Positions 1 to 8,482 of a DNA stretch of 64,000 nt are shown here, in pieces. The position numbers and the translations under genes were made by a program. The stretch spans positions 1 to 64,000 of the forward strand of contig JAFTWA010000022.1 in NCBI GenBank assembly GCA_017465565.1, written 5' to 3'. The first letter of the stretch is position 1. Each line of letters starts with the position of its first letter. The notes under the pieces are model-generated. The model was not told the DNA's origin. It saw only the letters and a list, made by a program, of their open reading frames with translations, and searched no databases. Source of the DNA: Tyzzerella sp. (lineage in GTDB: Bacteria > Bacillota > Clostridia > Lachnospirales > Lachnospiraceae).

Positions 1-104
1 AAACTGCTCGTTTTTGGGTATACAAGAGTAAAAAAGACTGCCTGTGCCCAACCGCATCGGTAATCTCATCTCCCCCGCCAAACACAAATATGCCTGCTGC
101 ACCA

Positions 105-132
105 CAAAAAAAGCCACCACGCAAGTGGCAGC
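105..132 (-). terminator. Rho-independent terminator of the 184-621 gene
   Basis: On the minus strand an 8-bp stem with two G-U pairs and a TTGC loop (113-132) is followed by seven T. It lies about 50 bases past the stop of the minus-strand gene. Nothing else is recognised in bases 1-104. Confidence 0.65.
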
Positions 133-183
133 CAAAAATCCGTATTATTCTTTTGATTTTTAATTTTTCAATAGTCCCTTACT

Positions 184-621
184 CTATTCTGCCTTACCTT
201 TCTCTAGGGCATCTTCAATTGCATTGAGGATTACCTGCGAGGTGTAAGGGCTATCCTCGCTGTAAGCAATATTTTCTAAGGATTGTGTGTCGTAAATTTG
301 CTCTGCAATATATTCAATCGTAGGCTGAACCAGCGGATACATAGTAGTTACGGATTCATCCAGATTACTAAACCGGATTGCATTGATGTGCGAGCTGTCG
401 ACTACGACTTCCACTTCAAGATTCGTATTGTTTAGCGAAACGGTGGAAGTATAGATGCCAGGAACATACCGCTGCCCGGAATCAGCGCCAGTATTATTTT
501 TTTGTTTTGGAAAGAACATAAATGCTAATAATATGATTAATAATATGCCGAGCAAAACAAAAACGGCAGTATAGATAATTTCTTTCATGTGTAAGACAAC
601 AATTTTCGTTTTGGAACTCAT
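184..621 (-). CDS. Small membrane-anchored protein, unknown function
   Basis: A 145-residue protein with one strong membrane helix (about residues 14-38, rich in Leu and Ile) and an extracytoplasmic remainder of about 105 residues. The start is the ATG at 621, five bases after an AGGAGG box. The outer part runs GIYTS, then alternating hydrophobic strands, and ends in a helix beginning TSQVILNAIEDAL. That layout resembles FMN-binding (FMN_bind) domains, which end in a SGAT-S..I..A...AL motif, but the SGAT threonine motif is not clear here, so the link is only a guess. The gene is divergent from pth and has its own terminator. Confidence 0.75.
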   Translation of the reverse strand: MSSKTKIVVLHMKEIIYTAVFVLLGILLIILLAFMFFPKQKNNTGADSGQRYVPGIYTSTVSLNNTNLEVEVVVDSSHINAIRFSNLDESVTTMYPLVQPTIEYIAEQIYDTQSLENIAYSEDSPYTSQVILNAIEDALEKGKAE

Positions 622-700
622 AAGTGCCTCCTAATCGAATCTGAATTTTTGTTTTTCTATAATGTATGAAAAAGAAAGGAAAATTATTCATGGCTTTTGC

Positions 701-729
701 GTGACAAAAAGGCAGTATTCTTGTAAAAT
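701..729 (+). promoter_or_regulatory. Probable sigma-A promoter of pth-mfd
   Basis: GTGACA (701-706), a 17-base spacer, and TAAAAT (724-729), 30 bases before the pth start. The match is moderate. Confidence 0.4.
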
Positions 730-759
730 AGGAAAAGCAGTAGAGAAAGAGGTGTAGAT

Positions 760-1338
760 ATGTATATTATTGTGGGACTTGGGAATCCGGCAAAAGAATA
801 TGAAGGCACACGCCACAATGTTGGATTCGATGTCATAGATGCCATTGCGGACAAATATAATATATCGGTGACAGAGCGTAAACATAGAGCATTTTGTGGA
901 AAGGGATTAGTTGCGGGACAGAGAGTGATTCTCGTTAAGCCACAGACTTACATGAATCTGAGCGGCGAGAGTGTGAGAAGCGTCCTTGATTTCTATAAAG
1001 TGGATGAGGAGACTGAATTAATCGTAATTTTTGATGATGTAAGTCTCGATGTGGGACAGCTTCGTATTCGCAAGAAGGGAAGCGCAGGCGGTCACAATGG
1101 AATTAAGAATATTATTCAGCATTTAGGCCATAACGTGTTCCAGAGAATTAAGGTCGGAGTTGGTGAGAAACCAAAGGAATACGACCTTGCAGACTATGTG
1201 CTTGGTCATTTCTCAAAAGAGGATAAGGAACGGATGGCAGATGGATATAAACGTGCAGTCGAGGCAGTGGAAATGCTTGTAATGGGCGACATTGACGGCG
1301 CGATGAACGAATTTAACAAGAAGGTTGTTAAGGAGTAA
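760..1338 (+). CDS. pth: Peptidyl-tRNA hydrolase
   Basis: Cytosolic enzyme that cuts the ester bond of peptidyl-tRNAs released by stalled ribosomes, recycling tRNA. The 192-residue length is normal for the family. Visible signatures are the N-terminal GLGNPAKEYEGTRHN with the catalytic His19, the KPQTYMNLSG stretch with Asn66, the FDD at 91-93 with the catalytic Asp, and a GSAGGHNGIK substrate loop. An AGAGGTG ribosome site precedes the ATG. It overlaps the ribosome site of mfd, which starts four bases after its stop. The pth-mfd pair is conserved in Firmicutes (spoVC-mfd in Bacillus). Confidence 0.97.
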   Translation: MYIIVGLGNPAKEYEGTRHNVGFDVIDAIADKYNISVTERKHRAFCGKGLVAGQRVILVKPQTYMNLSGESVRSVLDFYKVDEETELIVIFDDVSLDVGQLRIRKKGSAGGHNGIKNIIQHLGHNVFQRIKVGVGEKPKEYDLADYVLGHFSKEDKERMADGYKRAVEAVEMLVMGDIDGAMNEFNKKVVKE

Positions 1339-1342
1339 AAAG

Positions 1343-4300
1343 ATGCAGGCTTTTATAGCACCACTTATGGAACTGGCTGAGTTTGAGACAGTCCAAAGGA
1401 AGCGAAAAGAGAAGAAGGGGATTTTGCAGTTTGCAGGCTGCGTGAATTCCCAGAAAACACATATGATGTATGCACTTGGCGATGGTTTTGATTATAAAAT
1501 CATCGCTACTTCTAGTGATATGAAAGCGAAGCAGATTTATGAAGAATATAAGGTTTTAGATAATAGTGTATTTCTATATCCTGCAAAGGACCTCCTGTTT
1601 TATCAGGCAGATTTACGCGGGAAATATCTGATTAAGCAGCGTATGGAAGTATTCCAGGCAATGCTGGAACAGAAAAATGTAACGGTCATCACCAGCTTTG
1701 ATGGCTTTATGGATTCCCTTCTTCCGCTTAGGACCCTGAAAGAGCGCATTTATACGATGAAGCTTGGCGATGTGGTTGATTTTGAAAAGATAAAGAAGGA
1801 TATGGTGCTTCTTGGCTATGAGCGGGAAGAACAAATCGAAGGACCGGGACAATTTGCAGTGAGGGGCGGCATTTTGGACATCTATCCGCTGACAGAGGAG
1901 GTGCCAATCCGTATTGAGCTCTGGGGAGATGAGATTGATTCGATTCGTACCTTTGATGTGGAAAGCCAGCGTTCCATTGAAAATTTAGAGGAAATTACGA
2001 TTTATCCGGCAAGCGATTTTCCAGAGGAAGAGGCGAAGAGGGTTTCTTTTCTGGATTATTTTGATGTGGAAAAAACCATGCTCTTTTTGGATGAGCCAGT
2101 GCGTCTCATCGAAAAAGGGGAAGGCGTAGAAAATGAATTTGTGCAGGCGCAGGCAAACCGTATGGAAAGCGGGTTTGACGTTTCGGATGAGGAAATGAAG
2201 CTGTTCACAACAAAAGAAGTGGCGGAGAAGATGAATGATTTTTATGCCATCGCTTTTTCTGCGCTGGAAATGAAATGCAAGGAACTCCGTGCAAGGGAAG
2301 TATTTCATTTGCAAAGCAAGAGCGTAAATCCATATAATAATAGCTTTGAGACTCTGACCAGAGACTTGAAGCGCTTGAAGCGGACTGGCTATCGGGTTGT
2401 GCTGCTTTCGGGCTCCAGAACAAGGGCAAAGCGCTTGGCTGAGGATTTGCGGGACTACGACCTCAGCAGTTTTTATAGCGAGGATTTGGACCGCGAGGTG
2501 ATGAGCGGTGAAATCATGGTAACCTATGGACACGTGGCGGCCGGTTATGAATATCCGATGCTGAAGTTCATGGTGATTTCCGAAACGGATATTTTCGGAA
2601 AAGTAAAGAAGAAGAAAAAAAGAAAGACCTATGAGGGTCAGAAGATACTCAGCTTCTCTGAATTGAAAATCGGAGATTATGTGGTTCATGAAAACCACGG
2701 TCTTGGGATTTATCAGGGAATTGAGAAAATAGAGATAGACAAGACCGCAAAGGATTACATGAAGATTTCTTATGCAGGCGGCGGAAATCTTTACATTCCT
2801 GCCACGCAGCTGGATTTGATTCAGAAATATGCAAGTGCAGACTCTAAGAAACCGAAACTGAACCGCCTTGGCGGTCAGGAATGGACAAAGACGAAGAGCC
2901 GTGTACGCGGGGCTGTCAGGGAGATTGCAAAGGACCTTGTAGAGCTCTATGCGGCTAGGCAGGAAAAAGAAGGCTTCGTATACGGGGAAGATACCGTGTG
3001 GCAGAGAGAGTTTGAGGAGATGTTCCCATTTGAGGAGACAGAGGACCAGCTCCTTGCGATTGAGGCTGTGAAGCATGACATGGAAAGCACGAAGATTATG
3101 GACCGTCTGATTTGCGGCGACGTTGGCTTTGGCAAGACGGAGATTGCAATCCGTGCCGCGTTCAAGGCAGTGCAGGAGAATAAGCAGGTTGTATATCTGG
3201 TGCCGACCACTATCCTGGCCCAGCAGCATTACAATACCTTTATGCAGCGTATGAAGGAGTTCCCGGTGCGGGTGGATCTTATGTGCCGCTTTCGGACACC
3301 TGCGCAGCGCAAGAAAACGATGGAGGACACGAAGCGCGGTCTGGTTGACATCGTAATCGGGACCCACAGTGTGCTGAATGATAATCTGCAGTACAAGGAT
3401 TTGGGACTCCTTATCATTGATGAAGAACAGCGTTTTGGGGTGCAGCATAAAGAGAAGATTAAGAAGCTGAAAGAGAATGTGGATGTTATGACACTGACAG
3501 CCACACCGATTCCAAGAACCCTTCACATGAGTCTCATTGGAATCCGGGATATGAGCGTGCTGGAAGAGGCTCCGCTGGACCGTATGCCGATTCAGACCTA
3601 TGTTATGGAATACAACGATGAAATGGTGCGCGAGGCAATCCAGAGAGAACTTTCACGCCAGGGACAGGTTTACTATGTCTACAATAAAGTGAAGGATATT
3701 GATGAGATCGCGGCGAAGATTCAGAAGCTGGTTCCAGAGGCAAACGTTGCCTATGCCCACGGACAGATGCGGGAGCATAAGCTGGAAAATATTATGCTTG
3801 ATTTTATCAATGGAGAAATTGACGTCTTGGTTTCTACCACGATTATAGAGACGGGGCTTGATATTTCTAACGCAAATACCATGATTATCCACGATGCAGA
3901 CCAGCTTGGACTTTCGCAGATGTACCAGCTCCGCGGACGAGTTGGCCGTTCCAACCGCATGGCATATGCATTTCTGTTATACCGCCGTGACAAGCTGCTT
4001 CGTGAGGTTGCAGAAAAGAGACTGGCAGCCATCCGTGAATTTACAGACCTGGGTTCTGGATTTAAGATTGCGATGCGGGATTTGGAAATCCGTGGCGCGG
4101 GAAATCTCCTCGGCGCAGAGCAGCATGGACATATGGAAGCTGTCGGGTATGATTTATACTGCAAGATGTTAAACGAGGCAGTGAAGCACCTGAAGGGCGA
4201 ACTGGAGGAGGAACCATATACAACAACGGTGGACCTCAATGTAGATGCATTTATCCCGGCATCCTATATTCCAAACGAATACCAGAAGCTGGATATTTAT

Positions 4301-4681
4301 AAGCGTATTGCCAGCATTGAAAATGAAGAGGAAATGGACGATATGCTGGAAGAACTCATCGACCGTTTTGGCGATGTCCCAAGAAAGGTGCAGCAGCTTC
4401 TTTCTATCGCGCTTTTAAAGGCGTTGGCGCACAGCGTTTACGTAATCAGTGTGGAGCAAAAGGGCGAGGTTTTCAAATTCATAATGTATGAAAAGGCAAA
4501 GGTTCATGTGGAACGAATCCCACTGCTTTTGGATAAATATAAAGGCAATTTGAAATTCACAGTGGACACCAACCCATATTTCACCTATCAAAAGAAAGCA
4601 AAGAATAAAAAGGATAAGGATGAGGATGTCTTAGAACTTGTGAAAAATGTGTTAATTGACATAAAATCATTGCTTGATTGA
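1343..4681 (+). CDS. mfd: Transcription-repair coupling factor Mfd
   Basis: ATP-dependent DNA translocase that removes RNA polymerase stalled at lesions and recruits UvrA. The protein has 1112 residues, counted from the ATG at 1343 after an AAGGAG box in the pth stop region; a TTG at 1325 is in frame but lacks a site. Order of domains: UvrB-like N-terminal part, a CarD-like RNA-polymerase-interacting domain from about residue 440 (IGDYVVHENHGLG), Walker A GDVGFGKT near 591, the DEEQ box near 692 (IDEEQRFGV), the TRG-type RGRVGRS region, and a C-terminal D7 domain. It is probably co-transcribed with pth. Confidence 0.97.
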   Translation: MQAFIAPLMELAEFETVQRKRKEKKGILQFAGCVNSQKTHMMYALGDGFDYKIIATSSDMKAKQIYEEYKVLDNSVFLYPAKDLLFYQADLRGKYLIKQRMEVFQAMLEQKNVTVITSFDGFMDSLLPLRTLKERIYTMKLGDVVDFEKIKKDMVLLGYEREEQIEGPGQFAVRGGILDIYPLTEEVPIRIELWGDEIDSIRTFDVESQRSIENLEEITIYPASDFPEEEAKRVSFLDYFDVEKTMLFLDEPVRLIEKGEGVENEFVQAQANRMESGFDVSDEEMKLFTTKEVAEKMNDFYAIAFSALEMKCKELRAREVFHLQSKSVNPYNNSFETLTRDLKRLKRTGYRVVLLSGSRTRAKRLAEDLRDYDLSSFYSEDLDREVMSGEIMVTYGHVAAGYEYPMLKFMVISETDIFGKVKKKKKRKTYEGQKILSFSELKIGDYVVHENHGLGIYQGIEKIEIDKTAKDYMKISYAGGGNLYIPATQLDLIQKYASADSKKPKLNRLGGQEWTKTKSRVRGAVREIAKDLVELYAARQEKEGFVYGEDTVWQREFEEMFPFEETEDQLLAIEAVKHDMESTKIMDRLICGDVGFGKTEIAIRAAFKAVQENKQVVYLVPTTILAQQHYNTFMQRMKEFPVRVDLMCRFRTPAQRKKTMEDTKRGLVDIVIGTHSVLNDNLQYKDLGLLIIDEEQRFGVQHKEKIKKLKENVDVMTLTATPIPRTLHMSLIGIRDMSVLEEAPLDRMPIQTYVMEYNDEMVREAIQRELSRQGQVYYVYNKVKDIDEIAAKIQKLVPEANVAYAHGQMREHKLENIMLDFINGEIDVLVSTTIIETGLDISNANTMIIHDADQLGLSQMYQLRGRVGRSNRMAYAFLLYRRDKLLREVAEKRLAAIREFTDLGSGFKIAMRDLEIRGAGNLLGAEQHGHMEAVGYDLYCKMLNEAVKHLKGELEEEPYTTTVDLNVDAFIPASYIPNEYQKLDIYKRIASIENEEEMDDMLEELIDRFGDVPRKVQQLLSIALLKALAHSVYVISVEQKGEVFKFIMYEKAKVHVERIPLLLDKYKGNLKFTVDTNPYFTYQKKAKNKKDKDEDVLELVKNVLIDIKSLLD

Positions 4682-4698
4682 GAAAAAAGAGTTATAAT
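4670..4698 (+). promoter_or_regulatory. Probable promoter of the foldase gene
   Basis: TTGCTT (4670-4675), a 17-base spacer and a perfect TATAAT (4693-4698) straddle the mfd stop codon, 32 bases before the next start. Confidence 0.5.
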
Positions 4699-4729
4699 TA
4701 TGAGTTAGAAGCACGAAGGAGGATTACCT

Positions 4730-5773
4730 ATGAAAAAAATGATAAAAAAAGTAGCTGCACTTGCAGCAGTGGCAGCAATGACAGTTACAGCGTTGGTTGG
4801 ATGTGCAAGTAGTAGTGTTGATAATAGTGCAGTAGTGGCAACAGTAGGAGAAACAGAAATCACAACAGGACTTGTGAATTTCTACATCAGATACCAGCAA
4901 TCATCTATTGAAAGTATGTACGAAGCATATTATGGAGATCAAATCTGGTCTTTAGAGATTGAAGAAGGTGTTACTTACGAAGAGTATTTAGTAGATACCA
5001 CGATGGATATGCTGGAAGAGTATTATCTTTTAGATGCCCACAAAGCGGACTATGAAGTTTCCCTTTCAGAGGATGAGCTTGCGGCAATCGATGAAGCAGC
5101 AGAAGCATTTGTGAAAGCAAACAAAGATGATGTGATTGAAAAGATTTCAGGACAAAAAGAGTACGTTGCTGAGCTTTTAAGACTTTTTACAATCAGTGAA
5201 AAGATGTATGAACCAATGACAGCTGACATTAACCGTGAAGTTTCTGATGATGAAGCTGCACAGAAGAGATTGGCATATGTTGGTTTCTCCATTGCATCAT
5301 ATGATGAAAACGGAGTAGAGACAAAGCTTTCTGATGAAGAAATTGCAGATAAGAAGAAAGAAGCAGAAGACGTGCTTGCAGCAGCAAAAGCAAACGGAAG
5401 CTTATATTCTTATGCAGAAGAGTCAGAAGATTATACAGCACACCAGCTTACATTTGATGCAGAATCTACATCTATTGCAGAAGAAGTTATCGAAATTGCA
5501 GATAAATTGGCAGAGGGCGAATTTGCAGAAGTGATCGAAACAGACGCTACCATCTATGTTGTTCAGTTGGAAAGCCTCTTAGACGTAGATGCAACAGCAA
5601 CTGAAAAGGATAATATCATCCTTGAAAGAGAAGAAGCAAGATATACAGAAATCGTTGATGGCTGGAAAGAAGAATCAGGAATCAAAATCGATGAAAGTGT
5701 TTTAGAGCAAATCAATGTAAAAGCTTTGAAGGTTATGCCTGTAGAAGAAGAGGAAGAAGAAACAGAAGAATAA
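4730..5773 (+). CDS. PrsA/SurA-like foldase lipoprotein
   Basis: A 347-residue exported lipoprotein. The signal peptide ends in a lipobox LVGC, with the lipidated Cys at residue 25. Residues 34-180 resemble the helical SurA_N chaperone region, followed by a degenerate PpiC-like parvulin region (about 180-300). The C-terminus is very acidic (EEEEEETEE). It is expected to assist folding of secreted proteins outside the membrane; peptidyl-prolyl isomerase activity is uncertain because the rotamase motifs are weak. A good AAGGAGG site precedes the ATG. Genes of this type commonly follow mfd in Lachnospiraceae, as far as I recall. Confidence 0.85.
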   Translation: MKKMIKKVAALAAVAAMTVTALVGCASSSVDNSAVVATVGETEITTGLVNFYIRYQQSSIESMYEAYYGDQIWSLEIEEGVTYEEYLVDTTMDMLEEYYLLDAHKADYEVSLSEDELAAIDEAAEAFVKANKDDVIEKISGQKEYVAELLRLFTISEKMYEPMTADINREVSDDEAAQKRLAYVGFSIASYDENGVETKLSDEEIADKKKEAEDVLAAAKANGSLYSYAEESEDYTAHQLTFDAESTSIAEEVIEIADKLAEGEFAEVIETDATIYVVQLESLLDVDATATEKDNIILEREEARYTEIVDGWKEESGIKIDESVLEQINVKALKVMPVEEEEEETEE

Positions 5774-5785
5774 GAACTGTCATTT

Positions 5786-5816
5786 AAAAGGAGGTGTTGT
5801 AATAGCATCTCCTTTT
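5786..5816 (+). terminator. Terminator after the foldase gene
   Basis: Stem AAAAGGAGGTG / CATCTCCTTTT with a 9-base loop and one G-U pair. The 3' arm ends in TTTT. Confidence 0.65.
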
Positions 5817-5825
5817 GATTATTAG

Positions 5826-5854
5826 TTGAACTTCTTACTTTATTGTGCTAAAAT
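5826..5854 (+). promoter_or_regulatory. Promoter of pduL
   Basis: TTGAAC (5826-5831), a 17-base spacer and TAAAAT (5849-5854) with an extended -10 TG at 5846-5847. Confidence 0.6.
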
Positions 5855-5887
5855 AATGCATTATCGAAATTAGGAGTGAAAACAAAC

Positions 5888-6529
5888 ATGAGTCTTAAGA
5901 TTCCAATAGAGACTTCTGCAAGACATATTCATGTCAGCGAAGCTGATTTTAAGAAATTATATGGGGAGGATGCGTCTCTTACATACGTGCATGAACTCAG
6001 CCAGCCTGGGCAATATCTATGTAAAGAGCGTATTACCATTGTTGGTCCACGTGGCAGGTTTGAAAATGTTGCAATCCTTGGACCTTACCGTAAAGAGACA
6101 CAGATCGAGCTTTCTATGACGGATACGAGAAAAATCGGTGTACCCGGTGTGATTCGTCAATCTGGTTATATAGAGGGGACTCCAGGGTGTACCCTGATTG
6201 GTCCGGCTGGCAGTATTGAATTGGAAAAGGGCGTTATTGTCGCAAAGCGTCATATCCATATGACTCCTCTGGATGCAAGCCGTGCACGTGTAAAAGATAA
6301 TGACGAAGTCTTCGTTATCACAGAAAGCTACGAGCGTGGTCTGATATTCGCAGACGTTGTTGTGCGTGTCAGTCCATCTTTCAAAACTTCCATGCATGTG
6401 GATACGGACGAAGCAAATGCATTTGCAGGGCAGGATAATCCTTGTGGTGCGATTTTAAAACTATTTGATGGGCAAACATACAGCCTGCAGCAGTGGGCTG
6501 ATGAAATTCAGTCGGGAATTAACCGATAA
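5888..6529 (+). CDS. pduL: Phosphate propanoyltransferase / phosphotransacetylase, PduL family
   Basis: Transfers an acyl group between CoA and phosphate (acetyl-CoA or propanoyl-CoA to the acyl phosphate). It is unrelated in fold to Pta. The 213-residue length suits the family. Two beta-barrel halves carry the metal-binding histidines: TSARHIHVSEADF near the N-terminus and VAKRHIHMTPLDA near residue 119. The start is the ATG at 5888, 11 bases after AGGAG; a GTG at 5876 overlaps the ribosome site and is rejected. No microcompartment shell genes are nearby and there is no N-terminal encapsulation extension, so a role in acetate metabolism (with an acetate kinase elsewhere) is more likely than propanediol use. 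Confidence 0.92.
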   Translation: MSLKIPIETSARHIHVSEADFKKLYGEDASLTYVHELSQPGQYLCKERITIVGPRGRFENVAILGPYRKETQIELSMTDTRKIGVPGVIRQSGYIEGTPGCTLIGPAGSIELEKGVIVAKRHIHMTPLDASRARVKDNDEVFVITESYERGLIFADVVVRVSPSFKTSMHVDTDEANAFAGQDNPCGAILKLFDGQTYSLQQWADEIQSGINR

Positions 6530-6548
6530 CTTTTAGGAGGGATTTATT

Positions 6549-6995
6549 ATGAGTAAAACAGATGAAGTGAGAAAAGCCATGGTCGAAGCCATGAAGGCAA
6601 AGGACAAAGAAACAAAAGATGTACTTTCGCTTTTGTTAGCGGCTTTGAAAAATAAAGCAATCGACAAGAGAGCAGATCTGACAGAGGAAGAGGAAGTTCA
6701 GGTTATTTTAAAAGAAATCAAGCAGACAAAAGAGACCTTAGAGCTTACACCGGCAGACAGAACGGAACTCATTGAAGAAACGAAAAAGCGTATTGCTGTA
6801 TTAGAAAAATTTGCACCAAAGATGATGGATGCAGAGGAAGTGAAGGCGGTGATAGCCGGTGTGCTTGCTGACCTTGGTATTGATGCACCAACAGGAAAAG
6901 ACAAAGGAAGAATCATGAAAGAATTGATGCCAAAGGTGAAAGGAAAAGCCGATGGCAAATTAGTAAATGAAATTGTAAGTTCTTTTATGGTATAA
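6549..6995 (+). CDS. yqeY: GatB/YqeY-domain protein
   Basis: A 148-residue cytosolic protein, wholly helical, starting with the family pattern of small YqeY proteins (KAMVEAMKAKDKETKDVLSLLLAALKN) and ending in a GatB tail-like domain (GRIMKELMPKVKGKADGKLVNEIV). This tail domain binds tRNA in GatB; for free-standing YqeY a role in tRNA-dependent amidation or tRNA quality control is only suspected. An AGGAGG site is present. It follows pduL by 19 bases and is probably in its operon. Confidence 0.9.
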   Translation: MSKTDEVRKAMVEAMKAKDKETKDVLSLLLAALKNKAIDKRADLTEEEEVQVILKEIKQTKETLELTPADRTELIEETKKRIAVLEKFAPKMMDAEEVKAVIAGVLADLGIDAPTGKDKGRIMKELMPKVKGKADGKLVNEIVSSFMV

Positions 6996-6996
6996 T
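6967..6996 (+). promoter_or_regulatory. Possible promoter inside the yqeY stop region
   Basis: ATGAAA (6967-6972), an 18-base spacer and a perfect extended TGGTATAAT ending at 6996. The start point would lie just before the terminator hairpin at 7010. Confidence 0.35.
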
Positions 6997-7009
6997 AGAA
7001 TAGTGTACG

Positions 7010-7049
7010 CCTCGATGACAAACAATGTATGTTATCGAGGTATTTTTTT
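7010..7049 (+). terminator. Terminator after yqeY
   Basis: 11-bp stem CCTCGATGACA / TGTTATCGAGG (one G-U) followed by TATTTTTTT. The ribosome site of the next gene begins at once after the T-tract, so the hairpin also lies directly in the leader of the MATE gene. Confidence 0.85.
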
Positions 7050-7060
7050 GGAGGAGTAAC

Positions 7061-8407
7061 ATGAAAAAAGGTGTGGATTTGATTCACGGAAAACCGACGG
7101 GCGCAATGTTCTTTTTTGCGCTTCCCATGATTATTGGAAATCTGTTCCAACAATTTTATAATATGGCAGACTCGGTTATTGTAGGGAATTTCGTGGGGGA
7201 AGATGCGTTGGCAGCAGTGGGAGCGTCTTACTCTTTTACGAATATTTTTATTATGGTGGCTATCGGCGGTGGAATGGGTACTTCGGTGCTGGTCAGCCAG
7301 TATTTTGGTGCAAAGAAGTATAGCGCGATGAAGACAGCGGTGTATACATTTTTGACCACATTTGTTGTGTTTAGCATTCTGCTGGCGCTTATTGGATTTG
7401 TGGTAAATCCAATAGTGTTGAAGGCACTAAAAACGCCGGACAATATATATGAGGATGCAGTTCTTTATTTGCAAATTTACTTTATGGGCTTACCATTTAT
7501 GTTTATGTACAATATACTTTCGGCGAATTTTAATGCGCTTGGCAAATCAAAGATTCCTTTGTATCTATTAATGTTTTCATCTGTGCTAAATATTGTGCTG
7601 GATATTTGGTTTGTGGTCTCCTTTGGGATGGGTGTAGCCGGGGTTGCCATTGCGACGGTGATTGCACAAGGCGTTTCTGCGACTATTTCCTTTACGCTTT
7701 TGATGCGGTTTTTGAAAACATATGAAGGGGAAAATGTGAAGAGGTTTGACGTGAAAATGCTTGCAAATGGCGTAAAAATTGCCATTCCATCCATTATACA
7801 GCAATCCATTGTAAGTATAGGACTTCTTTTGACACAGTCCGCAGTAAACCAATTTGGTTCCTCAGCTGTTGCAGGTTATTCGGCGGCAAGCCGTCTGGAA
7901 TCTATCTGCATTGTGCCAATGGTTGCAACTGGAAATGCCATGTCTACATTTACAGCCCAGAATCTTGGGGCTGGAAAGCAGGAACGCATTAAGGAAGGGT
8001 ATCGGGCGGCAGTTAAGATTATCATTGGATTTGGAATCGGAATTGCCCTGGCGACACAGCTTTTCCATAAGCCACTCATTTCAGCGTTTGTGGATACGTC
8101 GTCGGCTTCGCTTGCTTTTGAAACAGGAACTGCATACCTTAAGTTTATCGGATGTTTTGTTTTCATACTCGGATTTAAAACGATTACAGATGGAATTTTA
8201 AGAGGCTCTGGAGATGTGAGGGTTTACATGATTGCAAATCTGGTGAATCTGGTGATTCGAGTGTCTGTGGCGCGGCTTGGAGCACCTGTGCTTGGGATGT
8301 GGATTATCTGGAGCATTGTCCCGGTGGGATGGTTTGTGAACTTCGCAATATCATATTTGTGGTATCGGACGGGGAACTGGAAGAGAAAGAAATTAATAAA
8401 GGAATAG
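7061..8407 (+). CDS. MATE-family multidrug/organic cation antiporter
   Basis: A 448-residue integral membrane protein with about 12 hydrophobic helices and two homologous halves, the layout of MATE exporters that use Na+ or H+ gradients. The first helix holds the typical PMIIGNLFQQFYNMADSVIVG stretch, matched in the second copy downstream. The start is the ATG at 7061, after GGAGGAG; an upstream ATG at 7025 lies in the terminator hairpin. The substrate cannot be told. A homologue follows immediately. Confidence 0.93.
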   Translation: MKKGVDLIHGKPTGAMFFFALPMIIGNLFQQFYNMADSVIVGNFVGEDALAAVGASYSFTNIFIMVAIGGGMGTSVLVSQYFGAKKYSAMKTAVYTFLTTFVVFSILLALIGFVVNPIVLKALKTPDNIYEDAVLYLQIYFMGLPFMFMYNILSANFNALGKSKIPLYLLMFSSVLNIVLDIWFVVSFGMGVAGVAIATVIAQGVSATISFTLLMRFLKTYEGENVKRFDVKMLANGVKIAIPSIIQQSIVSIGLLLTQSAVNQFGSSAVAGYSAASRLESICIVPMVATGNAMSTFTAQNLGAGKQERIKEGYRAAVKIIIGFGIGIALATQLFHKPLISAFVDTSSASLAFETGTAYLKFIGCFVFILGFKTITDGILRGSGDVRVYMIANLVNLVIRVSVARLGAPVLGMWIIWSIVPVGWFVNFAISYLWYRTGNWKRKKLIKE

Positions 8408-8482
8408 ATGACAATTTGGAATATAAGGAGTATACTTAATTTAGTTTGAATTGATACAGAAAGATAACATGAGGCGGTATAT

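Noticed and set aside
1985-3526. A 513-codon open frame on the minus strand inside mfd.
   Set aside because: It is antisense to a clearly conserved gene, has no ribosome site and its composition is Leu/His/Cys-rich noise.
5888-6529. A propanediol or ethanolamine microcompartment locus because of pduL.
   Set aside because: No shell protein or diol dehydratase gene is near and the protein lacks an encapsulation peptide.
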